Below, in pieces: positions 1 to 4,175 of a stretch of DNA of 6,229 nucleotides. Both the position numbers and the translations under genes were made by a program. Under the pieces are notes generated by a model that was not told the origin of the DNA, did not search any database, and saw nothing but the letters and a program-made list of their open reading frames with translations. Source of the DNA: an uncultured Campylobacter sp. (lineage in GTDB: Bacteria; Campylobacterota; Campylobacteria; Campylobacterales; Campylobacteraceae); NCBI RefSeq assembly GCF_938031315.1, contig NZ_CALHHT010000060.1, positions 1-6,229 of the forward strand, given 5' to 3'. Positions within the stretch are counted from its first letter, which is position 1. Every line of letters begins with the position of its first letter.

Positions 1-183
1 TACGAGCGTGGGAATTCCAAGCCTCTTAATAATATTTGCCATGGTAAATGTTTTACCCGAGCCGGTAACTCCGAGAAGGGTTTGGTATTTGTTGCCGCTT
101 TGAAAGCCCGCGACGATGCCTTCGATCGCTTTTTCTTGATCCTCGCTCGGAGAGAATTTGCTCTCGATTTTAAAATTTTGCAA
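1..183 (-). CDS. uvrB: UvrB, excinuclease ABC subunit B (N-terminal part, cut by window edge)
   Basis: UvrB is the damage-verifying helicase-like subunit of UvrABC nucleotide excision repair; it binds ATP and DNA in the cytoplasm and hands the lesion to UvrC. Only the first 61 residues are in the window. Visible are the family's N-terminal block FKIESKFSPSEDQEKAI, the stretch NKYQTLLGVTGSGKTFTMAN with Walker A GVTGSGKT, and IPTLV where family members continue toward a HNK motif. I chose the TTG at 183-181 as start. It has AAGGAA seven bases upstream, and it gives the usual distance to the FxxxSKF block. The in-frame ATG at 225 has no ribosome site and lies on the predicted transcription start of a TGATATAAT promoter. 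The gene is divergent from the small-gene operon. Family assignment is near certain; the start is an inference. Confidence 0.95.
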   Translation of the reverse strand, partial: MQNFKIESKFSPSEDQEKAIEGIVAGFQSGNKYQTLLGVTGSGKTFTMANIIKRLGIPTLV

Positions 184-188
184 AATTT

Positions 189-194
189 TTCCTT
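189..194 (-). promoter_or_regulatory. Ribosome binding site supporting the TTG start of uvrB
   Basis: On the minus strand AAGGAA lies with its GG seven bases before the TTG at 183. This is the same arrangement as the AAAAGG site before the sulfurylase-like gene. No comparable purine site precedes the ATG at 225. Confidence 0.55.
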
Positions 195-213
195 TTTTAA
201 AGCCAAAATTGGG

Positions 214-219
214 TAATAT
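214..219 (+). promoter_or_regulatory. Possible -10 box for the three-gene operon (TAATAT)
   Basis: TAATAT lies 33 bases before the first ATG of the plus-strand operon, predicting a start near 226 and a short leader containing the AAAGG ribosome site at 241-245. TTATAT at 231-236 is an alternative, but would start transcription at or in the ribosome site. Weak, from spacing and AT content only. Confidence 0.3.
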
Positions 220-229
220 TTTCATTTAA

Positions 230-238
230 ATTATATCA
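230..238 (-). promoter_or_regulatory. Extended -10 promoter for uvrB (TGATATAAT)
   Basis: The minus strand reads TGATATAAT, a perfect extended -10 (TGn plus TATAAT). No good -35 at normal spacing is visible, as is common for sigma-70 promoters in Campylobacter. The expected transcription start is near 223, which would leave a leader of about 40 bases before the TTG at 183. It overlaps the leader of the divergent operon. Confidence 0.5.
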
Positions 239-252
239 GAAAAGGCGAAATA

Positions 253-513
253 ATGGAATCAATCTTTGACGAAGAGAAAAAGGTCGAGGGCTTAAGCAAT
301 AAAGTAGCTGAGCTGATTAGACGATACACCGAGGCTAGGGACGAAAACGAAAAGCTACGCACCGAACTAGCGACGGTCAAGGCGCAAAACGAGGCTTTGG
401 GAATGCAGCTTGGCACGCTTGAAAACGATCTGGCGTATCGAAAGATGAGCGACGAGGATCTGAGTAAGCAGATCGACGACGTTTTAGCAGGCGATAGTTT
501 AGGCGAGAAATGA
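253..513 (+). CDS. Small coiled-coil protein, function unknown (ZapB-like in form)
   Basis: An 86-residue, strongly charged cytoplasmic protein with no signal or membrane segment. Residues about 9-65 have heptad spacing of Leu, Val and Ile among Glu, Lys and Arg (VEGLSNKVAELI, NEKLRTELATVKAQNEAL) and should form one long coiled coil. The tail (SDEDLSKQIDDVLAGD) is acidic. Size and make-up recall ZapB-type division proteins, but coiled coils of this kind look alike without homology, so I name no function. ATG at 253 follows AAAGG (241-245) by seven bases. Its stop overlaps the next start in ATGA, so it is first in a three-gene co-translated unit divergent from uvrB. I recall a small hypothetical gene in this place (Cj0681) in C. 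jejuni. Confidence 0.8.
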   Translation: MESIFDEEKKVEGLSNKVAELIRRYTEARDENEKLRTELATVKAQNEALGMQLGTLENDLAYRKMSDEDLSKQIDDVLAGDSLGEK

Positions 514-746
514 AAGAAATTTCCGTTCAGCTGACGAGTAAGTCTTTGACGAAAAAATACGCGATAAGCCTGGATGATGACTTTGCGAAGGTCTTCGGTA
601 GGGACTGGCGGATTTTAACTCGCGGCAGCGATCATCTGGATGCGGGCGAACTACTTGAGGCCTATATCCAAAAAAGCTATGAAAATTTCATGCTTAATAA
701 AAAAATAGATGCCTTGGTAAAGGACATCGACGAAGGAGTAAAATGA
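510..746 (+). CDS. Conserved small acidic protein, function unknown
   Basis: A 78-residue cytoplasmic protein I do not recognise. The N-terminal half (EISVQLTSKSLTKKYAISL) looks like beta strands. The C-terminal half (LDAGELLEAYIQKSYENFM, then NKKIDALVKDIDEGVK) looks like amphipathic helices. There are no cysteines, membrane segments or catalytic motifs. The ATG sits in ATGA shared with the stop of the coiled-coil gene, with only a weak AGGCGAG before it, so translation is probably coupled. Its own stop overlaps the next gene in the same way. Tight coupling suggests it works with its neighbours at fixed stoichiometry, perhaps as a binding partner of the coiled coil; that is inference. The reading frame is supported by the overlaps and consistent codon use. 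Confidence 0.78.
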   Translation: MKEISVQLTSKSLTKKYAISLDDDFAKVFGRDWRILTRGSDHLDAGELLEAYIQKSYENFMLNKKIDALVKDIDEGVK

Positions 747-1210
747 TGAAAATGAGAAAAGGTGCGGCAGTAGGCGGCGGCGTAAGTGGGATAATATTTT
801 TAGCTATTATAATCTTCGTGATAGTAAAGATAGTGATGCCGAAACTTACCGGCGCTAAGGATGAGGTTTTAGTAAAAGCTTATGCAGTCGAGCTTGAAGG
901 CGTATTTAAAGATATACAACGCGACTACTTAAATCAAGGAAATTTTCGCGAGCTAAAGAGCATGACGGGCTCCAGGCAGTTTAGTGATAGTGATCTAGAA
1001 AAAACCGTCACTTTAAATCAATCCTTTGATTACGGCGTAGGACCGAAACTCAAAAACGATATGATCTTTTGCGCGACGATCACCTTACGTCAAGATAGTG
1101 ATGGATATTTTTTCGAGACCTCGAATATCAATCGCAACAGGGAGCGATGCGAAGCATTTCATAAAGATACGACTTATATGAAGTTAAATGGCTTTAGGAT
1201 AGGCAAATAA
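743..1210 (+). CDS. Single-pass membrane protein, possible non-canonical pseudopilin
   Basis: 155 residues. A short basic N-terminus (MMKMRKGAAVGGG) is followed by one hydrophobic helix at about residues 14-33, then a soluble domain of about 120 residues expected in the periplasm. The design resembles type II secretion or type IV pilins: basic leader, glycines, N-terminal helix running into an amphipathic stretch (VKAYAVELEGVFKDIQRDYL), and a C-terminal cysteine pair (C110, C136) that could form a disulfide. The prepilin-peptidase signature G|FTLxE is not present, including the +5 glutamate, so processing is doubtful. ATG 743 overlaps the previous stop. The strong AAGGAG at 733-738 is better spaced for the second ATG at 746. 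I dimly recall the C. jejuni neighbour of uvrB here (Cj0683) being discussed as pseudopilin-like in transformation; unverified. Confidence 0.72.
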   Translation: MMKMRKGAAVGGGVSGIIFLAIIIFVIVKIVMPKLTGAKDEVLVKAYAVELEGVFKDIQRDYLNQGNFRELKSMTGSRQFSDSDLEKTVTLNQSFDYGVGPKLKNDMIFCATITLRQDSDGYFFETSNINRNRERCEAFHKDTTYMKLNGFRIGK

Positions 1211-1223
1211 TTTTTAAAATTTA

Positions 1224-1314
1224 ATCGCGCGACTGCTATGGATTCGTAAAGCGTCCGTGTAGCAAAAGCGCGATAGTGCTAGTGAAGTGCGATAAGCCGT
1301 ACGTCGGCTCGCAC
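1224..1314. other. Candidate structured RNA element: two consecutive stem-loops
   Basis: Hairpin 1: ATCGCGC (1224-1230) pairs perfectly with GCGCGAT (1268-1274). After a symmetric 3x3 internal loop (GAC/AAA), TGCTA (1234-1238) pairs with TAGCA (1260-1264), with a further GGA/TCC inside (1240-1242, 1254-1256). Hairpin 2: GTGCG (1287-1291) pairs with CGCAC (1310-1314). After an ATA bulge, AGCCG (1295-1299) pairs with CGGCT (1305-1309) around the loop TACGT. It starts 14 bases after the stop of the membrane-protein gene. There is no U tract after either stem on the plus strand, so it is not a standard terminator. It could be a 3' UTR stabiliser, processed small RNA or Rho-associated structure. 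Strand unknown. Confidence 0.4.
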
Positions 1315-1696
1315 CTCGTGCCAAAAACATGTTAAGATTTCAAGAATTCATCTTTATAGGTATTTTTTTAAAATTTAGCTTTAAAATCGGCATTTTCGCA
1401 TTTGTATTGACAGCCTATCGGTTAAATTTTAATCATATTTTAGTTTGCAATTCATATCGGTCGTGATTTATGCTATTGCGGTTAAATTTATGAGATGGGT
1501 GCTTTGAAGCTATGCCCCTCGCATGGCGCGGCGATGTGAGCTGTGGCTGGATCTGCGAAAAGCGCCTTATAAAACAAGCGTATTAAGGCAAAATATCAAG
1601 ATCATCTTAAATTTATGAAATTTGTACCCCGAAAACGCGCGGAATTTTATCGGCGCGGGCTTGGGCGTGAGTTTTAAAATTTTCATATAATTTTTA
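1315..1696. other. Noncoding convergent intergenic region
   Basis: About 380 bases between the plus-strand operon and the minus-strand hydrolase gene. I see no credible open frame on either strand. It contains two exact TTTAAAATTT palindromes (1367, 1673), a repeated CGGTTAAATTT word (near 1418 and 1479), and a GC-richer block at about 1500-1570 without clear pairing. No tRNA or other RNA family was recognised. C. jejuni, as I recall, has priA after these small genes; it is absent here, and no remnant is visible. Confidence 0.6.
1632..1657 (-). terminator. Possible weak intrinsic terminator after the hydrolase gene
   Basis: On the minus strand, about 40 bases past the hydrolase stop, CGCGC and GCGCG form a 5-bp all-GC stem around a 12-base loop, followed directly by TTTT (complement of 1632-1635). 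Stem and U tract are short. Confidence 0.35.
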
Positions 1697-2401
1697 TCAG
1701 AGATTCTCAATTGCCGATTTAATCCAACTACGCAAATAATCTAGCTGCTGCGGTGTATGAAACCAATGCTCGCCGTTTTTCATAACGCTTAAGTCGCAGT
1801 CGAACTTCTGCGCGAAATTTCTAACGATACAAAGAGGCGTCATATCGTCGTTTTCTGCGTATAGAATCTGGCTAGGCGTTTCCCATTTGGTGATCGGATT
1901 GTTCAAAACAAAACTCCAATATTCCCAAAAAAGCGGTTGCCCGGCAAGGGTCAAAATCATCCGCTCTTGCTTCAATCGTTCCTCGCTAACGCCAGCCCTA
2001 CGCATAATATTTGAAATAACGTATTTCATATCAAGTATCGGCGAGACGAAGAGGCAGTCGCTAAGCTTTTCGTCGCGGAAGCTTTGCAGGCCGAGCCATG
2101 CCCCTAGGCTAACGGCAAACAGCGCGACCTCGTCCCAGCGCTTCTTTGCATACGATAAAATTTCGCGAAATTCCAAAATAGCGCGCCGCGGATCGCAAGA
2201 AGCGGGCTCGTGCCGCCTCTGTCCGTGCTCGGACAAATCAAAGCTAATTACCTGCCAGCTTTGCTTGCAAACGACGGAAGCCAAAAGCTCCGCATCCTCC
2301 TTGCTTCCGCCCTGTCCGTGAGCGTAGATATAAACCTTTTTCGAGCGGCTCCCCCAAACGGCGGCGGGAATGCCGCGTATCTCAATCGCGCTCTTTTGCA
2401 T
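1697..2401 (-). CDS. Small alpha/beta hydrolase, substrate unknown
   Basis: 234 residues, with no signal peptide or membrane segment, so probably a cytoplasmic serine hydrolase. The fold is visible in order: strand YIYAHGQGGSKED (about 24-36) with the HG oxyanion region, FDLSEHGQR (54-62), nucleophile elbow FAVSLGAW with Ser98, LYAENDDMTPL (180-190) with the likely acid Asp185 or Asp186, and NGEHWF (209-214) with the likely base His212. The elbow is A-x-S-x-G rather than G-x-S-x-G. The hydrophobic, aromatic stretch at about 148-168 may act as a lid. ATG 2401 is chosen because AAAGGAA precedes it at proper spacing. The frame stays open to 2491, but that extension has no ribosome site and lies over a probable promoter. 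Substrate cannot be read from the sequence; peptide, ester or acyl-thioester are all possible. Confidence 0.88.
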   Translation of the reverse strand: MQKSAIEIRGIPAAVWGSRSKKVYIYAHGQGGSKEDAELLASVVCKQSWQVISFDLSEHGQRRHEPASCDPRRAILEFREILSYAKKRWDEVALFAVSLGAWLGLQSFRDEKLSDCLFVSPILDMKYVISNIMRRAGVSEERLKQERMILTLAGQPLFWEYWSFVLNNPITKWETPSQILYAENDDMTPLCIVRNFAQKFDCDLSVMKNGEHWFHTPQQLDYLRSWIKSAIENL

Positions 2402-2407
2402 TTTTCG

Positions 2408-2414
2408 TTCCTTT
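2408..2414 (-). promoter_or_regulatory. Ribosome binding site fixing the hydrolase start
   Basis: AAAGGAA on the minus strand, about eight bases before the ATG at 2401. It decides for this start over the longer in-frame ATG at 2491. Confidence 0.6.
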
Positions 2415-2481
2415 AAATTTTTGCGTCGATACCCGCATTTTGCGGCAATGCTACAAGCAAAACCATAAATATTGCTGAAAT

Positions 2482-2490
2482 TTAATAGCA
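2482..2490 (-). promoter_or_regulatory. Possible extended -10 promoter for the hydrolase gene (TGCTATTAA)
   Basis: TGCTATTAA on the minus strand has the TGn extension. It predicts a start near 2475 and a leader of about 74 bases. The leader holds a small perfect hairpin, CCGCA/TGCGG around a three-base loop, at 2433-2445. No -35 box is evident. Confidence 0.35.
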
Positions 2491-2899
2491 CGCCCTGCTA
2501 GACTGCCTGCGATTAGCGATAAATTTTAAAATTTTACGCGCGAGCTGTGCCTGCCGCTTTGTTTTAAAATTTAGCCGCACGAAATTTCAGGCGGCATGAT
2601 TTTGATTCTTGCAGCACAATTAAATTTTTATGCCGTAGAATTCTGCAAGCTGCGAAATTTAAAATTTAAGACCGCGCAAATTTTATCGCGACTCGTGCAA
2701 AATTTTAAAATTTTACGCCTGCTTTATTTGCAGGCTGCGCGAATAAATACCGCTAAATTTTAATTTCAAGCGGGCTCGCGCCTCAGAAGTTAGAATTTGC
2801 GCTAATTCATAAGCCCGCCCAAGATGCGGTTTTTAAAATTTCGGTGCTTGATAGCGCCCGCAATCGCACTGTGTTTGCTGCGATCTCGCCTAAAAAAGC
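2491..2899. other. Noncoding region with AT palindromes and several hairpins
   Basis: No credible gene on either strand. Exact TTTAAAATTT palindromes occur at 2525, 2563, 2658, 2704 and 2832. A 19-base word, AAATTTTAAAATTTTACGC, occurs twice (2521-2539 and 2700-2718). Perfect inverted repeats are GCCTGC/GCAGGC around TTTATTT (2717-2735), GCGGGCT/AGCCCGC with a 35-base interior (2770-2818, with nested GCGC pairs), and ATCGCA/TGCGAT (2863-2884). The last two lie 15-130 bases downstream of the pgpA stop and could terminate or stabilise its message, but none has a clean U tract on the minus strand. Confidence 0.55.
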
Positions 2900-3436
2900 T
2901 TAAAAAATCAATCCTGCGGCACCGAGCTTGATCCCTAAAGAGATAACTATCAAAACCCCAAGCCCCGCGAAAAAGCCCGCCAGCACGTCATCTAGCATCA
3001 CGCCGAGCCCGCCCTTTACGTCGCGATCCACACGTCCGATGATCGAGGGTTTGCGGATATCAAACGCCCTGAAAAACAATAGTGCCAAAATCATCGCGAC
3101 GATCGAGATCCTGCTGCTCTCAAAGCCCGCGATCAGCTCCCGTAGCGGCAGCGAAAAGATCTCGCCCACGGGCGCTGCGACGCACATCGCGATCCACACC
3201 CCCACGACCTCGTCGATGACGATCTCGCTGTTATCGTGCGAGCAGGTCCGCTTCTCATAATCGCCTACGATCTTAAGCGAGACGAAAAAGACGAGGCCGG
3301 CGCACAAAAACAGCGTCACCTCGCCCGCCAGCATCAAGATCGCAAGCCCCGCTATCCAGCCTGCGATGCTGCCCCAAGTACCAGGCGCGGGCCTTAGCAA
3401 CCCCGCGCCGAAAAATGTAACGAAAATTTTATCCAT
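2900..3436 (-). CDS. pgpA: Phosphatidylglycerophosphatase A
   Basis: PgpA removes the phosphate from phosphatidylglycerophosphate to make phosphatidylglycerol, an inner-membrane step of phospholipid synthesis. The 178-residue protein has the whole family pattern: FGAGLLRPAPGTWGS (9-23), hydrophobic segments at about 26-56, EIVIDEVVG (71-79) with the acidic pair D75/E76, a hydrophobic stretch at about 110-122 leading into FRAFDIRKPSII (122-133), GGLGVMLDDVLAG (142-154) with D149/D150, and a last membrane segment at about 153-172. The conserved acidic residues fit the Mg-dependent active site known for the family. Length is slightly above the usual 155-175. ATG 3436 follows AAAAGGAC by six bases. 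It lies downstream of the sulfurylase-like gene on the same strand, but about 740 noncoding bases away, so it probably has its own promoter. Confidence 0.96.
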   Translation of the reverse strand: MDKIFVTFFGAGLLRPAPGTWGSIAGWIAGLAILMLAGEVTLFLCAGLVFFVSLKIVGDYEKRTCSHDNSEIVIDEVVGVWIAMCVAAPVGEIFSLPLRELIAGFESSRISIVAMILALLFFRAFDIRKPSIIGRVDRDVKGGLGVMLDDVLAGFFAGLGVLIVISLGIKLGAAGLIF

Positions 3437-3465
3437 AATTGTCCTTTTAAATTTTGCTTTTTAAA

Positions 3466-3471
3466 ATTTTA
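3466..3471 (-). promoter_or_regulatory. Possible -10 box for pgpA (TAAAAT)
   Basis: TAAAAT preceded by GCGG on the minus strand, 30 bases before the pgpA start, would give a leader of about 23 bases containing the AAAAGGAC site. The region is so rich in AAAATTTT words that this may be chance. Confidence 0.22.
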
Positions 3472-3550
3472 CCGCTTATTTTAATTAGAGCATCTGCTCG
3501 CGCGAAAATTTTAAATTCGCCTACGCGCAGAATTTTAAATTTCATTCGTG

Positions 3551-3579
3551 CATGTAGAATTAATTTGCCCACCTACATG
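3551..3579. repeat. Perfect 7-bp inverted repeat CATGTAG/CTACATG
   Basis: CATGTAG at 3551-3557 and CTACATG at 3573-3579 pair perfectly across 15 bases. It is about 115 bases upstream of pgpA. It could be an operator or RNA hairpin; no T tract follows it on either strand. Confidence 0.35.
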
Positions 3580-4067
3580 AAATCAGTTCTACTCGCTCGC
3601 CACAAAAATTTTGCTCGTTAACGCAGGAATTTTAAAATTCTACTCATCTGCGTAAAAATTTTAAAATTTTGCTCGCTCCACGCGGAGTTTTCAAACCCGT
3701 CCGCAAACGCACGGCATTTTGCGCGAGCGAGCAGTCGTTGCGCCTCGCCCAAATTTATGCACTGCGACTTACTGCGAGCATCTGGCTAAATTTAAACTTG
3801 CTCGCCGAAAGCTTAAATTTTAGATCCGCTACACTGCTAATTTACGCATATGCCGCGCCTTAAAATTTTAAATTCGCTTCGCCGCGTGATTTTATTGCGT
3901 CGTTATAAATTTGCTACGAAGCCGAATCTTTAAAATTTAAAGCTCGTTTTACCGCACCGCTTGTTTTAAAAATTTAGCTTCGTTGTACCGCAAAATTTTA
4001 CGCCAAATCTGCGTCCGCCGCTCTTTATGCTATAAAATTCCGCGCAGTCCTTTCTTTCCACACTATG

Positions 4068-4149
4068 GAATTTTACTTTACGTCTAGCCGCCGTAAATTC
4101 TAACGTCGCGAAATTTTACCTTCTGCCTAGCTTCCGCAAATTCCACGTC
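4068..4149. repeat. Tandem pair of degenerate ~40-bp repeats
   Basis: Unit 1 (4068-4107) and unit 2 (4111-4149) align with one gap at about 30 of 40 positions. Both run AATTTTAC ... CTAGC ... CCG ... AAATTC ... ACGTC. This is the clearest local copy pair in the AT-palindrome array downstream of the sulfurylase-like gene. Confidence 0.6.
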
Positions 4150-4175
4150 ATTTTTTTGCGTTGCGCCCTCGAGAG

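Larger units (their letters stand above)
3437..4175. repeat. Long noncoding region: degenerate array of AT-palindrome units
   Basis: About 740 bases with no credible gene. AT cores of the type GAATTTTAC, TTAAAATTTTAAATT or AAATTTAAAG alternate with CG-rich segments such as GCTCGC, ACGCG and CCGC. Core spacing is often 23-27 bases, or about 36, over most of the stretch. Recognisable degenerate copies include TTCTACTC followed by AAAAATTTT and GCTCG (3587-3617 and 3638-3675), and GCTCGTTTTACCGCA / GCTTCGTTGTACCGCA (3942-3956 and 3977-3992). Exact TTTAAAATTT occurs at 3460, 3660 and 3929. It separates two minus-strand genes. It might be decayed sequence, spacer DNA shaped by a replication or nucleoid constraint, or an array of protein sites; function unknown. 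Confidence 0.5.

Noticed and set aside
1224..1314. tRNA gene
   Set aside because: The stems do not form a cloverleaf and there is no T-loop consensus or acceptor stem pairing.
1887..2416. Two plus-strand frames opposite the hydrolase gene
   Set aside because: Antisense shadows without motifs; the minus strand encodes a complete alpha/beta hydrolase pattern.
2402..2491. N-terminal extension of the hydrolase to ATG 2491
   Set aside because: No ribosome site, a possible -10 box lies within it, and the start at 2401 has a clear AAAGGAA.
2928..3260. Plus-strand open frame antisense to pgpA
   Set aside because: Ser/Thr/Pro/Lys-rich shadow of the well-supported PgpA frame.
3669..3863. 64-codon plus-strand open frame in the repeat-rich spacer
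   Set aside because: No ribosome site before it, no recognisable protein pattern, and it lies wholly in degenerate repeat DNA.
4151..4157. Phase-variable homopolymer tract (T7)
   Set aside because: Only seven bases, outside a gene, and Campylobacter phase variation usually uses longer G or C tracts, none of which is present here.
3437..4175. CRISPR array
   Set aside because: Repeats are degenerate, spacing is uneven and there are no unique spacers between identical repeats; no cas genes are nearby.
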